Shown here in pieces: positions 36,641 through 49,988 of a stretch of DNA of 64,000 nucleotides. Every line of letters starts with the position of its first letter. Position 1 is the stretch's first letter. The notes under the pieces are model-generated. The model ran no database searches and was not told the origin of the DNA. It saw only the letters and a program-made list of their open reading frames with translations. The DNA is from Candidatus Hartigia pinicola. GTDB taxonomy: Bacteria > Pseudomonadota > Gammaproteobacteria > Enterobacterales > Enterobacteriaceae. The position numbers and the translations under genes are program-made. The stretch covers positions 620,001 through 684,000 of the forward strand of contig CP048208.1 of the NCBI GenBank assembly GCA_020541205.1, written 5' to 3'.

Positions 36641-39600
36641 ATCAGAAGAAAATATTTTATGTTTTTTATTTTTCAGTTTTGATAGATGAAGTATATTATC
36701 TGAAGAAATATTTAGTGCGGATAAAATAATGTCACGTATTATTTTTTACGATATTAGTTTTTAGTGTGATTTTTATTTCGGGATCATTCTTGTTACAATG
36801 GTTTATTTCAGCGCTCTCGTGTTGTTAAAGCATTAACAACTTAACCGGATGTTGTTAAGTTTATTTTTAGTGAGTTTTCTGAATTTGTTATTGTTGTATT
36901 GTCATCTGTTACGGTATTAATACTGGGTATAGGTATGGAAATACATGCAGGAAGTGCACATTTTGTGTATGTTATGGATATTATTAATGTGTTTCCAAAA
37001 AAAAGTTTTTAATTATTTCAATCTATAATATCGTATATCTTCACAATATCTTCTGGTGAGTATATTGATTTAGGTGCTATTTAGTTTGAAATAGATTCTC
37101 AATAGCATTGATTAATTTTAGAGAAATCATCACTTGTAATTGTAGTTTTGTGATACGCCCGTAATTAAGGAATTCTTTATTTGAAAACGACTTATATAAG
37201 AAGATAAAATCTCTTGAATTATTTCATTTCTCCTATTATTATAACCCTTATAACGTGTTTATTATGCTTAGATATTAAAGGTAATTCTATACATATAATT
37301 TAGTATAAATTTTAAGAGGTCTTATTTGTATTCTTGTTTTGGAAAAATCATATCGTAACTTTGTGTTTTAAATGACTGATAGTTTATTAAGTTGATGAAT
37401 AATTCATGGAACATTAGAGATTCTTTCACTATTTCATCTCTTATGAATATTAAAATTTGTTGATTATCTGTAAGATAAAATCCGGAATTGTTTTAATCAA
37501 GTTAAATTATTTCTTGCGTACCAAATTAAAACTCTTTAATTATAAAATAGTGTGCAGGTATAACATTTTTTCTTCAAAGGTAGTATGAGATTCAACAAGA
37601 TGATATCTTTTTGTATATGTTACGTAATACAACAAAGTGGATTAACAGTAATTTTTTAGTTAAGGTTATTTCGCAGTGAGTAACTTTTATTATTTATAAT
37701 AAATAGTAAAAGACGTTAGATTATTTAAGAGATTGTCTCCAGTAGTTTTAAAGAATACAAGATTTATTTCTATGCGCTATTACGTTTTTTATATTTAAGA
37801 GATGATTCTAGGGTAATAACTTCTTATCTTTTATATCTACATCTAACAGTATATTATTTTTTTAAATCATTATTTTAGATATTGTTAAGAATAGATTTAA
37901 AACATTACATTTTATTTTATCTTCTGAAATTAAGATTGCAATAAAATAAAATATTTTTTGTGATATTTTATGAATTTACTTCACTTTTTAAAAGTGAGAA
38001 TAAATTGATTAAATAGTTTTATACCGCTATATAACGTTATTTATATTTATAAATTAAAGCGTTATTAGTTATGTATAAGATTATATGTTGATTATAAATC
38101 ATTCCTGTTAATACTTTTTAAGTATTGTAGAATATAGGAATAAATAAATTAATACATGCTTTTCATAGAAGAATATTCCTCTTATCAAATTCTCGTGATT
38201 ATATTAATAATAAAGATAGATAATAATAGATTGTCTAGTAATATTAAAGAATGAAAATTAATGTTTTTACATATATATTAAAATATACTGTATTAAAGAA
38301 AGTATTCGTTTCTCAAATGAAAGAGAGAATATCGATAAAATTAATATTCACTGTTAATTATATACATTGCTCTTAGTAAGCGCGAACATTTTATATGAAA
38401 TTAATGATGTTTTCGAAAGATATCTTTAATAAATCTCCAAATAATTACTGCAATCGTTAACTCAAAGCAAGGAAAAAAATAAAACACTTTGTTATTAGAT
38501 TTTTTTAAATAAGATCTTAATACATATTTTATATGTATCTCATTATGCTTGTTTAAAACATAAAATTTATTAAGATATTGAGAAAAATCGGAAGATTTAA
38601 AAATTGTTTTTTAAAAATAGTATAATACTTGATAAGTGTATCAAGTCTAGCTGTCATCACCGTAAGTATATAGAAATTCACAGTAAAAATTTTACGTTAC
38701 CTAATGATTGAGAATAATATTTAAAAAATCTGAGATGAGAAAAAATTTTTTTTTAGAATTCTTAAAATATTGAGATCTAATATTTTTGTAAGGAAATATA
38801 TGTATTAAAATTTTACAATATTCAATTTATTTATATTATATATTTTCTCACCAGTAGGTCCCAGTTAGATAATCATGTAGAAGGTTATTAAAGTATAAAG
38901 TAATTTCTCTATTTATGGGTATATTGTAATTGTAACTATAAGTTTCATTTCATTTTATTTTTATATATTTATAAAATGTATTATAAAAGTTTATTATAAT
39001 GTCATATGTTTAACTAAAGAAAATACAGTGCATTGAAAAATATCTAATTGATATTAAGGAATTGCATAACATTGGATGAAAGATCCTAATTTAAATTACA
39101 AGGATTGAGAATTATAAAAATGATCACTACATGTCAGCCTGTGTTAATAATTATTTTAAATTGAGTTATCGGCTTTGCTAAACATACTTAGTACTTGCGT
39201 AATTGATTGTTTTCTTAATAAATTCTAGCAGTCATTAATTTATGTTAGTGATGATTTTATTTACTATTGATAGAAAGATTATTGAATAAAGTATTTTAAC
39301 ATTTAGCACTAATTTTTAAAATAGATTGTTTAAAATTATTGAGAAAGAAGAACCTATAATTCTAATCTTTTTTAATTGTCTAACAATTTACCATGAGAAT
39401 AATATCAGCATTTAATATTCGTGTTAATATATCATTTAGAAATTATAGAGATAAATACTAGGTAAGAATGTGAATAATACATTTTCAATCATATGGAATG
39501 CAATTTATTTAAATAAATCATTAGATAATTAAGTTCGTTACCTTGAGTGAGTAAAATATAAGTCTCTACTACAATCGGGATTATAGGTTTTACGAGCTAT

Positions 39601-41600
39601 ACATATACTACGCGTAATTTTTATGTGTTAATAATCATCAAAGTTATCTTAATACTCTAGTAACTAAAAAATATAAACATATATTGTCTAGCGGATTTTT
39701 AATACCTGTTTTAATAAATATTAGTTCTTTTCTGACGATTTGTATTTCTAAAGTATTTAGTAGTCAGATATAAGTACTCTTAGTAGAAAAAAATTATTAA
39801 AATCAGTTTGTTTAATATACGATAGTAAATAAAATATTTTATATATTAATTTTTAAACACCTTGTCAATTTGCAGTTTATGAATAAATAGATATTTAATT
39901 TATTTAAATATTATAATTACGTTACCGGGCTGTAAAATTTGATCATTTTAATAGTATACACAGATCATGATATTTAAAAAATACTTTGAATAAATATTTG
40001 TAGACTTTGTGGTTAATGTATATTTATTTTCTCTGAAATTTTTAAGAAGACTCTATTTTTTTTGATCAACTATAATTTCATGCAAAGTTTTAGCTAAAAA
40101 ATAATAAAATCTTGTAAACATCGTAAGCAATGACTGACTAAATTATTTAGTAATCCATGAAATCCACTAAAATTAGTGATTAAGGCATAATAAAAGTGAA
40201 TGCAGATTCTTAAAAAATAAGTAATCTAATATGTAAAAATTTTCTCTAATGTTTTTAAATTCTGAGCATTATCTGAGTACTTTTTAGTTTATAAGTAAAA
40301 ATCAACTTGCAATGCGATCATGATTTTCAGTATAGTTCAGATTCTGATATAATTTTAAATTACTTATTCATTAGAATTTATATATAAAAATAACTTATAT
40401 ATTAATAATATACGTAAGAATAATAACAGACTTATTCAGAATAAAAGCTGTTCTATTAAAAATGTATAATAGTCATTTTATTGTGTATAGATTACATTAG
40501 TTACTTCTCTGACTAAAGATGTAAGAGGTCTAGTCTCCTTTGAATTATTAGGAACAATATAAGAAGCGTTATAATATACAAATTTAACATTTTTAATTGA
40601 CGGTTTGTGTTTTATAAAAATAAAAATACTATAAGAAATCTTGTTTTGATTTCTAAATTTATTTAGTTTATAGATACAATGACTGTATACTTTAGTGTAA
40701 ATAAATATTTATTATGAGTTGTTTTAGTGATATTTAACAGATTTTAAAATGAGTGATGATTTTTGAATACAAACTTATACTTCATTAGAAAAGAAAAAAA
40801 TTAATGTTATTATTTAACGATCAAAACTACTTAAAGCCTATTAGTAATATTGAAAATATTTAATTAGATATTATTTTAGCTATGTCATTCACTATATAAT
40901 ATATAACTCACTATTGATAATTGTTTTAATTAACTTGTAGCAGTTATGTATTATTTATATTATAATGACTTGAAATGCAATAAGATAATTAACTCTAATT
41001 AATCATATTTATGTCATGAGTAACATCATAAAAACAATAAAACATTTTCTGTGCTAATTCTTTTATCAAGCTATATGATTAGCGTAGCCTATTTGATTTG
41101 CATAAGTCACTAAATTAGTTTTTTGTTATTCATAATGCAATTTTAAATCTAAAGTGAAGAGTATAGTTAACTACAACTTTACCTGAAGTATAATTCATAT
41201 TAATAATATTGAACAAGTTTTTATTTTTTTGAAACATTGAGTGAATTAGAATACTTGAAAATAGAAAATATTTTTGTCTAAAAGTAATTGGAAATTGTAA
41301 GTATTTTAATCTACTTAAATTTATTAAATAATTGTTTCACTTTATTGACAAATATTAAGATGATTTTTAGAAGAGATCATTATATATATAAATTTTACTA
41401 GCGTGAATGATATTTAGTAAGATATTTTATGATTAAGTAATAATGATTAACAGGTGATAAGTTATGTAGCAGTTTTATTTTTTTAGATTGTTAAACTCTA
41501 TTATCATAAAATAATTAAGATATTTTATAAGAATTAAAGAATGTTTATTTTGCTATTCATCTTTAATTATGATTAATATAGAATGTATTCGAAATACAAA

Positions 41601-41628
41601 TAATACTAGCGATATTTAGCTAGTATTA
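41601..41628 (+). terminator. Hairpin just upstream of lipB
   Basis: A perfect 10-bp stem TAATACTAGC (41601-41610) with GCTAGTATTA (41619-41628) is followed by TTTTAT. It ends 30 nt before the lipB ATG on the same strand. Either it is the terminator of a lost upstream gene (ybeD in E. coli order) or it lies in the lipB leader. Confidence 0.55.
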
Positions 41629-41658
41629 TTTTATGAATTATAGAACGTTAATGTAGAT

Positions 41659-42294
41659 ATGAAAGCTTTTTTAGAAAGAGTTATTATTTTACGTCAATTA
41701 GGGCTTGCTCCTTATCGAGAGGTTTCTGATGCTATGCATTCATTTACTGAAACTCGTATTCAAGATACTATTGACGAATTATGGTTTGTTGAACATTTTC
41801 GTGTCTTTACTCAAGGACAAGCGGGTAAAGCAGAAAATATTCTCGCACCTGGTGATATACCTGTAATCCAGAGTGATCGAGGTGGTCAAGTGACATACCA
41901 TGGTCCAGGTCAACAAGTAATATATGTAATGTTGAATTTAAAACGCAATAAAATTAGTGTTCGTGATTTAGTTTCTGCACTTGAAGGTACTGTAATTAAA
42001 ACACTTGCATATTATCACATCAAAGCTCATGTATGTTTAAATGCTCCAGGAGTATATATCAATGGTGAAAAGATTTGCTCATTAGGATTACGCATTCGAA
42101 AAGGGTGTTCGTTTCATGGGTTAGCTCTGAATATTAATATGGATCTTGAGCCTTTTGACCGTATTAATCCATGTGGATACGCAAAATTAAAAATGACACA
42201 GATGTGTAATTTTATTCCGAAAATAACTTTATCTAATGTACAAGATGTATTCATTCATCAGTTTTGTGATACATTTGGATTTCATATTTTTTAA
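41659..42294 (+). CDS. lipB: Octanoyl-ACP:protein N-octanoyltransferase
   Basis: Transfers octanoate from acyl carrier protein to lipoyl domains of 2-oxoacid dehydrogenases and the glycine cleavage H protein; LipA then inserts sulphur. It has 211 residues (E. coli 213). The signature [12 protein letters not shown] is at 74-85, the catalytic Lys138 is in [11 protein letters not shown], and the acyl-thioester Cys172 is in RINPCGYA. The C-terminus differs from E. coli after about residue 185 and ends GFHIF. No Shine-Dalgarno sequence is visible before the ATG. lipA, which follows lipB closely in E. coli, is not recognisable in the 3.2 kb downstream. Confidence 0.97.
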   Translation: MKAFLERVIILRQLGLAPYREVSDAMHSFTETRIQDTIDELWFVEHFRVFTQGQAGKAENILAPGDIPVIQSDRGGQVTYHGPGQQVIYVMLNLKRNKISVRDLVSALEGTVIKTLAYYHIKAHVCLNAPGVYINGEKICSLGLRIRKGCSFHGLALNINMDLEPFDRINPCGYAKLKMTQMCNFIPKITLSNVQDVFIHQFCDTFGFHIF

Positions 42295-42397
42295 TATATT
42301 ATACTATATTTTTTTAAAATATTGCATAGATCAATAGTAGATTTTTGAATTAATTTTTATAAAAATTCACTTATTTAATAACTTAAAAGATAATTAG

Positions 42398-42438
42398 AAA
42401 TCTGATAACTATCATTAAAAATCTGATAACTATCATTA
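42398..42438. repeat. Two-copy 21-bp tandem repeat
   Basis: AAATCTGATAACTATCATTA occurs at 42398-42417 and again at 42419-42438, a direct duplication with a period of 21 bp and no mismatches. Probably a recent slippage event. Confidence 0.9.
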
Positions 42439-44368
42439 AATGAATGTAGATAGAATGTAGGATTCAATATTTTTAGTATCAAAAATAGAAATTATCATTG
42501 TGATAAACGCTATTACTAGATGTGAAGAAAAAATCTATATATAGCCAAGAAATTGCGATTGTAATGCTGGATAATAGTTTAATTATGTATAATACATTGT
42601 ATTTTAACTTTTTTTGTATATTTTGATAATTGTATTAGTAATTGTTATGATCTTCGTAGCGATGTTATTTATCATCCTTTTTCTCGGATATTGCTTATTC
42701 TTCACTAAAGAGTTTAGATTTATTGAAATCTTTTAAAGTTAATAAACAATAAAATATATAATATTGCGTTATGTCATAATAATTATCTTGATTAACATTT
42801 CTTGCATCATAATAGAATGTTAGATCTTTTTAATTTCATCGACGTAATTCATGATAAAAGCATTAAACTTAAAATGTAAATATTAATTTGTAAAATTTGT
42901 TTCAAAATAAATCTCGAATTAGATATTTTATTGCAATGATAGTACTATAGTATAGTAGTTTTACTGTAACTTGAAAATATACTATATATTTATCTTCAGG
43001 TGTATTCAGTTTTGAACTATTAGATGGTTATTTTGTATTATTCAATATATTTTAAAATGAAAGCTAAGTATTTTAAGACATTTTAGAGCAATTATATTTA
43101 GTTAAAATAAATAAAGATATTATTAAATATTATATATGATGTATAATGTGGTGGTATAATAATGCTGAAATTTTGATTAGGATCGGTAACCTGATCTCTG
43201 TTATTTTTAGTGAAGCATAGTTTTATAATGATAGCTATAATATATGTTAATATTATTAGAATGATACATTTAAACAATTTGTATAATGTGTTAAAGAAAC
43301 TGATTGAATAAATATTACTTTAAATGATTGAAATGGCTAGGCGTAAGAAGGTTAAATAAGATGAAATATCTAAAGCATGGTACTAAACTGAAATCAGTTG
43401 ATTTAAGTAATCTCATTCGCTTCTTTAGTTTTATATTCTATTGCTTGTGAATAATCCATTACTTTATAAAAGATCAGATTAAATTTAGATACTGTTTGTT
43501 TTTATTTCAATACGTAATTAATATCATTTAATTGTTATTTGTTTTTTTTGGGATATGATTCCTTTTAACTAAGAGGAATTATTGTGTTTAATAAAATATA
43601 CTTATACCCAGCGTGCATTATAAGTGATGTTATTAAAACAAAGTTAATGATCATTGTTTTTATTTAAAAAACATATTGTAGTCAAAATAACTTTTATTCT
43701 TAATAAAAATAATTTAATATTGTACATTACTATAAAAAGTGTTTCCTGTTTTTGTATGATATTTTACCTTTATATTTTAAAATTGTTAAATAAAACCTAT
43801 GCTTATCAAGTGTCTTTTATAGTCTCTTGTTAAATTTTTGTTCCAATAACTAAAACATCACTGAATCTATTCGTACATTCATATGCAGATGAGTAATTAA
43901 TTTAGTTTTTTATTGTAGCAAAATTCAAAACTATATAGATATTTTCTTTGATTATTTCAAATGTTTATAAAATTAATTTATTCAATAAAATCTTGCATAT
44001 TTTTTGAAATTGCCTCGTGGTCAAATTTAAATATTTTTTAAAATACGAACTGACTATGATGCAACTATATCTTTAATTAAAAAAATATTAAAACTATGAA
44101 CTAAATCTTAATATGTAAAATCAATTAACAGATTAACTAATTCTTAAATTATATTTTATTTTTTAAAACGTAATTCTTTATGTTATTTTTTAGAAAAAAT
44201 TATAGTAATAATGTATAATTTATAAAGATTATAATACATTAAATGTATCTCGATCAGACGTTAAAAAACTGACTATGGAAGTTAGTGTATATACAGTGTT
44301 GGTGCACTTTTATTGGTCTTAACAATAAGTGCTTATTAAATTCATGCTACATAGCCATTTCCTGGAAA

Positions 44369-44390
44369 GAGTATTTATATATAAATACTC
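44369..44390. repeat. Perfect 22-bp palindrome
   Basis: GAGTATTTATA followed directly by its exact reverse complement. It lies in gene-free DNA, 37 nt after another stem-loop. It could cruciform or mark the end of a lost transcript; there is no T-run. Confidence 0.6.
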
Positions 44391-45465
44391 AAACGTTAAA
44401 AAGCATTTGTAACAACAGATAAGCCTGCTAAAATATATATTATAAAATATAATACACGCGGTATTCATGAACAGTAGTCCGAATGTTAATATAATTTTAT
44501 TATTTATCTGTACGTAAGATTAAAAATACAGATATAGTTCTTAAAAAACTGTTATGATATCAATAATCAATTTTAACATAAACAATATATCACAATAGAC
44601 ATTTCAGTTTATTCGATAAAATTATAGTAATAAAATAACATGTGATTAATAAAAAAATTTTTAAATGTATTTTCGCTTAAAACAATTGATTTATATGAAG
44701 AAGATTTTGGCTAAGAGCGATTATATAAGTGAAATATTTTTAAGATTATCTGTATTATATTCTGGATTGCATCGTTAGAATAGAAAATATCAGGAACTCT
44801 ATATTTTATGAAATGTATAACATTAGTTATTTCAAGCATGTTGATTGATAAAAATATAATTAACTCTGAAAGAGTTTTGAATAATATTTGAATAACTATT
44901 TTAGCATTTTTTATTTAATATTTATTCTCTTTTTGTTGTGCATAAGAAATTTTAAAAAATTTTTAATTACAAACTTTTATTTTTTAAAAAATAATTTTAC
45001 TTTTATTAAATGTTTATATATCCAAAAGAATTTAGATTTATATCTAAGTGATAACTGAGTTGCTTTTCGTATAACACTATTAATTTTTAATAAAGTATTG
45101 TATTTAAGTTAAATTTTATGTTGAAGCTAAAAATAATTACGGTAAAAGATTGTTTTTGTCTAGTAATTTATCACCTAAAAATTTTTTTAAGAGCTACATA
45201 AATAAGAAAGATATTTTAAATCAACTTAATCATATTGATTGTTAGATATTTTATTTGAAATAATGACTTTAAATTACATGAATAATTATAACTGTTTTTA
45301 TAGTGATTCATATTGATTTATTATTATAAATAATCATTAAATATTAATGATAGATTTTCTTTGTATAAATAATATCTAAGATAAATATCTTGAAAATTAA
45401 TAAATATTTCATTTTTATAATAATTAATATTAAAGTAAAATACACAATAAAATAGAGAGGGAAGT

Positions 45466-46320
45466 ATGCCTTTAAAAAAATGGCATGCATATAGCCGTTT
45501 AGCACGCATTGATAAGCCAATTGGTTTTTTTTTATTATTATGGCCAACTTATTGGTCGCTATGGATTTCCTCTAGAGGTATACCAAGTTTTCACATTTTA
45601 ATTGTGTTTACTATTGGTGTTTTTCTAATGCGATCAGTAGGATGTATCATTAATGACTATGTAGATCGTCATCTTGATATTCATGTAGAACGGACAAAAA
45701 ACCGCCCTTTACCTAGTGGAGAGGTTACAGAAAAAGAAGCAAAATATATATTTTTTAGTTTGATGTTACTCTCTTTTTTATTAGTATTAACATTAAACTT
45801 AATGACTATTTACCTATCTATTATGGGAATTTTATTAGCATGGATTTATCCATTTGTGAAGCGTATTAGTCATCTACCACAAATAGTTTTAGGTGCGGCA
45901 TATGGGTGGTCAATTCCAATGAGTTTTTCCGCGGTCAATAACTCATTGCCATTAATGTGTTGGCTACTTTTTATAGTGAATATTGTATGGTCAGTTATTT
46001 ATGATACACAATATGCGATGGTAGATTATAATGATGATTTAAAAATTGGAATAAAATCAACTGCAATCTTGTTTGGTGAATATGACAAAGCAATTATTGG
46101 CATTTTTCAAATTATTATGATAGGACTATTAGCGTTAGTCGGTTTATTGGTAAAATTCGGGGTAATATATTATATTTCATTATTTTTATTGGTAGCTTTA
46201 TTTGGTTACCAACAAACTCTTATGATGAATAAGGAAAAAATAGCTTATTTTAAAGCTTTTAGGAATAACAATTATATAGGTTGTATTTTGTTTAGTGGAA
46301 TTTTATTGAGCTATATTTAA
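45466..46320 (+). CDS. ubiA: 4-hydroxybenzoate octaprenyltransferase
   Basis: Inner-membrane prenyltransferase that attaches the polyprenyl tail to 4-hydroxybenzoate in ubiquinone synthesis. It has 284 residues (E. coli 290), mostly transmembrane helices. The first Mg-diphosphate-binding motif is N63-D64-X2-D67-X3-D71 ([16 protein letters not shown]) and the second is [12 protein letters not shown] near 190-201. The start has GAGGGA 5 nt upstream. ubiC, which makes 4-hydroxybenzoate and precedes ubiA in E. coli, is missing here, so the precursor must come from ubiC elsewhere or from outside the cell. It converges with plsB. Confidence 0.97.
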   Translation: MPLKKWHAYSRLARIDKPIGFFLLLWPTYWSLWISSRGIPSFHILIVFTIGVFLMRSVGCIINDYVDRHLDIHVERTKNRPLPSGEVTEKEAKYIFFSLMLLSFLLVLTLNLMTIYLSIMGILLAWIYPFVKRISHLPQIVLGAAYGWSIPMSFSAVNNSLPLMCWLLFIVNIVWSVIYDTQYAMVDYNDDLKIGIKSTAILFGEYDKAIIGIFQIIMIGLLALVGLLVKFGVIYYISLFLLVALFGYQQTLMMNKEKIAYFKAFRNNNYIGCILFSGILLSYI

Positions 46321-46507
46321 CCGTTTTGTTATTTAAAGTCTTAGTTAAACAGGATATTCTATAAATGGAATATTGCATTTATTTATCTTATTTAACTAGT
46401 TTTTTAATGTTTCTATCTTGTTTGTCTATAGGTTTATCTAAATTTTTTTATCTAATTTAAAAATGCATGATTTACTTTAGAGGCGTGAAATAGTATCAGT
46501 ATCGTTT

Positions 46508-48931
46508 CTATTTTTTTTGAACATTTTCAATTATTAAACGAATTTCAGGTGATATCAAATAAGAAATAATAGAATATAATTTTTGCGTATTTTCAGTGAA
46601 TATATCATTATTGTCAATATAACCTTCATCTTTAAGCGTTTCGATTAATGTTGAGAAAACAGCTTTATCTAAAAACTCAAAGGAATTAATCCTATGGGAT
46701 CCAGACACTCTCTGAGAAAGTATTCGGCTTTCTTTTTTTAATGTATGACGATTAATTTCTGGGTTTATATTAAGGAGAAATAAAATAATTGCATAACGTT
46801 GTAAGGTTTCATGTACACTAGCAGAAAGAAGTTGTAACGTATGAATACGATATGGGTTGATTGTTACTATTTCATTATTTTTTAAGAATATTAATTTTTG
46901 AGTAGCGAGCTCGTTAATTAAGGTATGCACCATTTCCAATAACGATTTTTTATCAAAACGCATAAATAATTCAGTTTTGAGAAATGGATAAATTAGTCCG
47001 ACTTGATAATGAATATCTTGGCGTTTAATTAATTTGTGATGCAATATAATTCTAGTAATTAATGATGGAAGCACTAGAAGATGATAAATGTTATTGCGAT
47101 AGTAAGTCATTAAAACTGCATGATTTTGAGGAAGAAGAATTATCTCCCCAATACTGTATGTTTTGACTGTAAACTTATTTGTCTGTAAAGCATGTTCTAG
47201 TAATTGCTCTGCTGTTTTGTCTGGTGTAGTTGTATCATTAGTATACGGCACGTTGCGTAGTAACTGTAAATAGCAGTCTATTTGTTCAATGAGTTGTTTA
47301 CGTGTTAAAGAGTACTGGTGTGATGACAGTAAGGCGGTTGAGCATAAATTAATTGCATTTACTGCTGCTGCATTATTTATATTCACCATAATATTATCAG
47401 CAAGACAATTAGAAATAGGGGTCAACCAGCTTGGATGGAGTGGTTCTATAGAATCAATTGAATCACGCCAATTCGGGACATGCTTCGTTAAGTATCGAGT
47501 TAATAAAATCGGTTGACCAAAATTTACATAACCTTGACCTAATTTTCGTAATTTACGCAGTCCACGTATCATTGAGACGAAGCCATCTTTCTCTTTTTTT
47601 GCACCGCGTAGTTCTTTAGCATAAGTACTGACTTCTATCACATGTTCATAACCAATATAAATCGGTACAATAGTTATAGAGCGAGAATCTTCACGGAGCA
47701 TTGCCTGTAAAGTCATCGACAATGTGCCTGTTTTTGGTTGAAGCAAATGGCCTGTACGTGAACGTCCGCCTTCAATAAAATACTCGATAGAATAACCACG
47801 AGATAATAGCTCATTAAGATACTCGCGAAATATTGTTGAGTAGAGTTTATAACCTTTAAATGTTCTCCGAATGAAAAACGCTCCCAGTCGACGAAAAATG
47901 GGTCCAGCAGGCCAAAAATTTAAGTTAACACCTGCAGCAATATGCGGAGGTACTAATCCTTGATGATACAATACATAAGAGAGCAACAGGTAGTCCATAT
48001 GGCTTCGGTGTGATGGAACATAAACAATCTCGTGACCATCTTCTGCCAATTGTCGTACACGTTCAGCATGCTGAACATTAATCCCTTGATACAATCTATT
48101 CCATGTCCAACTGAGTATTCTGTCAGTTAGACGCACAGCTTCATAAGAGAAGTTAGCTGAAATTTCTTTTATTATGGTAATAGCATTTTTTTGGGCTTTT
48201 TTTAGTGAAATTTTTTTACTCCGAGCTTCATCTTTAATCGCTTTTTTAATAACTTTTGAATTAAGTAATTTATTAAATAGCTCTTGACGAGTAACTAGTC
48301 TTGGTCCAACAGCTGCAAGACGTTGACGTGAATAGTGAATTCGGGCAACACGAGCAAGTTTATGCGCAATAATTGTATCAGTACCATGTTCTTCCGCCAT
48401 CCATCCCATAGAAACAGTTGGGGAAAAACGAACAAAGCTATCTCGACCAAGCCAAAGAATAGCGAAAAATTTTTGGACACCATTAAGAAAGTATAATGGT
48501 GCTGGAGAATTATATCCTGCACGTCCAGGTGCACGACCAAACATAACTGATGCGGGTAACATTTGAATATTTAGATTTGGATTATGACGGTGTAAATCTA
48601 AATAAGAATGAAAAGTTTTTACAGAATTTTTATTTGGATCTGGAGAACAATAGTGAAAAATACGTGGTCTTTCATCAACAAAGACATAAGCTGGTAGTTT
48701 AATACCATTAATATTATTATCAATCAATGGGTCAGGTAAGCCTATAGACAAGCATTGATTGCGTAACGTTGCTAGGTCAGCTTTAGAATAATAAGGTAGA
48801 ACATACAGGGTGAGTCGATTTGTATCTAGTTTCAGTTCTAAAATTGGGTTGGTGGGAATGAGTTTACTCTTTATTAGAAATTGAAGTGGTAAATTTAATA
48901 TATTGTAATATATTTTACGCCATAGTGACAT
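46508..48931 (-). CDS. plsB: Glycerol-3-phosphate acyltransferase
   Basis: Peripheral inner-membrane enzyme for the first step of phospholipid synthesis: sn-glycerol 3-phosphate + acyl-ACP/CoA gives lysophosphatidate. It has 807 residues, the exact E. coli length. The acyltransferase blocks are in order: block [11 protein letters not shown] (HX4D, near residue 306-311), block [11 protein letters not shown], block [13 protein letters not shown] and block [13 protein letters not shown]. The long N- and C-terminal extensions typical of PlsB are kept. It is divergent from dgkA across 124 nt, as in E. coli. AAGAGG lies about 14 nt upstream of the ATG, further than usual. Confidence 0.98.
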   Translation of the reverse strand: MSLWRKIYYNILNLPLQFLIKSKLIPTNPILELKLDTNRLTLYVLPYYSKADLATLRNQCLSIGLPDPLIDNNINGIKLPAYVFVDERPRIFHYCSPDPNKNSVKTFHSYLDLHRHNPNLNIQMLPASVMFGRAPGRAGYNSPAPLYFLNGVQKFFAILWLGRDSFVRFSPTVSMGWMAEEHGTDTIIAHKLARVARIHYSRQRLAAVGPRLVTRQELFNKLLNSKVIKKAIKDEARSKKISLKKAQKNAITIIKEISANFSYEAVRLTDRILSWTWNRLYQGINVQHAERVRQLAEDGHEIVYVPSHRSHMDYLLLSYVLYHQGLVPPHIAAGVNLNFWPAGPIFRRLGAFFIRRTFKGYKLYSTIFREYLNELLSRGYSIEYFIEGGRSRTGHLLQPKTGTLSMTLQAMLREDSRSITIVPIYIGYEHVIEVSTYAKELRGAKKEKDGFVSMIRGLRKLRKLGQGYVNFGQPILLTRYLTKHVPNWRDSIDSIEPLHPSWLTPISNCLADNIMVNINNAAAVNAINLCSTALLSSHQYSLTRKQLIEQIDCYLQLLRNVPYTNDTTTPDKTAEQLLEHALQTNKFTVKTYSIGEIILLPQNHAVLMTYYRNNIYHLLVLPSLITRIILHHKLIKRQDIHYQVGLIYPFLKTELFMRFDKKSLLEMVHTLINELATQKLIFLKNNEIVTINPYRIHTLQLLSASVHETLQRYAIILFLLNINPEINRHTLKKESRILSQRVSGSHRINSFEFLDKAVFSTLIETLKDEGYIDNNDIFTENTQKLYSIISYLISPEIRLIIENVQKK

Positions 48932-49055
48932 AAATGATTATAGCCTCTTATTGAGAATTATTTTCAAGAATATCAGAAATAAACTAGAAAATCTTTTACT
49001 AATGATTAATTTTAATCCTAAAAATAATCATTGTTTATAATATCATGGAGTAAAT

Positions 49056-49430
49056 ATGACAAATCAATTAAATGGATTTACGCATATACTTAAAGGGATC
49101 TGTTATTCTTTTAAAGGGTTAAAAGCAGCTTGGATTAATGAAGCAGCATTTAGACAAGAATTTGTTATTTCAATTATTGCTGTATTGATATCTTTCTATT
49201 TAGATATTAATTATATAGACCGTTTGTTATTAATATTTTCTGTTGTGATGGTCGCGATTATTGAGTTAATTAATAGCTCAATAGAAACTGCAGTCGACCG
49301 TGTAGGAAGTGATTATAATGAGTTATCTGCTCGAGCAAAAGATATTTCTTCTTCTGCTGTATTTGTTATAATTGGGTTAGCTTTATTTGTGTGGGTAATC
49401 GTTTTATGGCAGAATTACTTTGCAAGTTAG
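49056..49430 (+). CDS. dgkA: Diacylglycerol kinase
   Basis: Small trimeric inner-membrane kinase that recycles diacylglycerol to phosphatidate. It has 124 residues (E. coli 122), with an amphipathic N-terminus and three transmembrane helices. The signature region has Glu70, Asn73 and Glu77 in IIELINSSIETAVDRVG, the catalytic and Mg-binding positions. The start is backed by GGAG 7 nt upstream. E. coli has lexA directly downstream; here nothing of LexA can be recognised. Confidence 0.98.
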   Translation: MTNQLNGFTHILKGICYSFKGLKAAWINEAAFRQEFVISIIAVLISFYLDINYIDRLLLIFSVVMVAIIELINSSIETAVDRVGSDYNELSARAKDISSSAVFVIIGLALFVWVIVLWQNYFAS

Positions 49431-49593
49431 TATTAATAAAATATTAATATTATTGCATAAAAATTATTTTTAGGATATTTATATTATATTTTTAATTTCA
49501 AACATGTTTTTGTTTAAAAGATTTTTTATAATTAATATATAATATTGTTGTACTTATTTATAATTCATTTTTATGATTGATGATAATGTTCTA

Positions 49594-49621
49594 ATTATTA
49601 ACCGGACTACGGGTTAATAAT
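49594..49621. terminator. Hairpin 164 nt after dgkA
   Basis: ATTATTAACC (49594-49603) pairs with GGTTAATAAT (49612-49621) around GGACTACG, and the loop can add one more C-G pair. The plus strand continues GGTTATTTT. Possible end of the dgkA transcript. Confidence 0.4.
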
Positions 49622-49988
49622 GGTTATTTTGTATATGAAATTCTGTAGAAGTGAGCATGTTGATGCTATTAAAAATCTTAACTACGTGAAATAGTTTAAG
49701 AAAAGGTTGGGTGTAATTTTACAAAATAATTATATGTTTGCAGATTATAGAAATATTAAATGATATTTATGTCCTAATGTAGTTTACTGAGTGAGCGATA
49801 TATGTATAATGAAACATTATATAATAAGCTAGATATGTTCTTAGCTTGATAGCTATCTCACTTTTTGATTTCTTTTATTTTGTATTAATATAATCCTTAT
49901 ATTTTTTTATTTGTTTTTTCTGATTGTATGAAATTGTAACAAAAGTTTGTTTATTCAGTAAATCTAAGTTAATGTTTTATAACTAACC

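Larger units (their letters stand above)
33132..41600. other. 8.5-kb gene-free stretch between dnaB and lipB
   Basis: This is the largest gap in the window. In E. coli alr and tyrB follow dnaB; neither can be read here. It contains hairpins at 33373-33418 and 36821-36840, a textbook intrinsic terminator at 36614-36640, an 82-codon frame at 35813-36061 and a 55-codon stop-free run at 36845-37012. The part from about 35.8 to 37.2 kb looks slightly less A/T-rich than its surroundings and is the likeliest place for a gene remnant, but I cannot name one. Confidence 0.6.
42295..45465. other. 3.2-kb gene-free stretch between lipB and ubiA
   Basis: Neither lipA (expected after lipB) nor ubiC (expected before ubiA) can be recognised. 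It contains a 21-bp tandem duplication (42398-42438), a bulged stem GCACTTTTATTG/CAATAAGTGC (44304-44332) and a perfect 22-bp palindrome (44369-44390). The rest is featureless. Confidence 0.65.
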
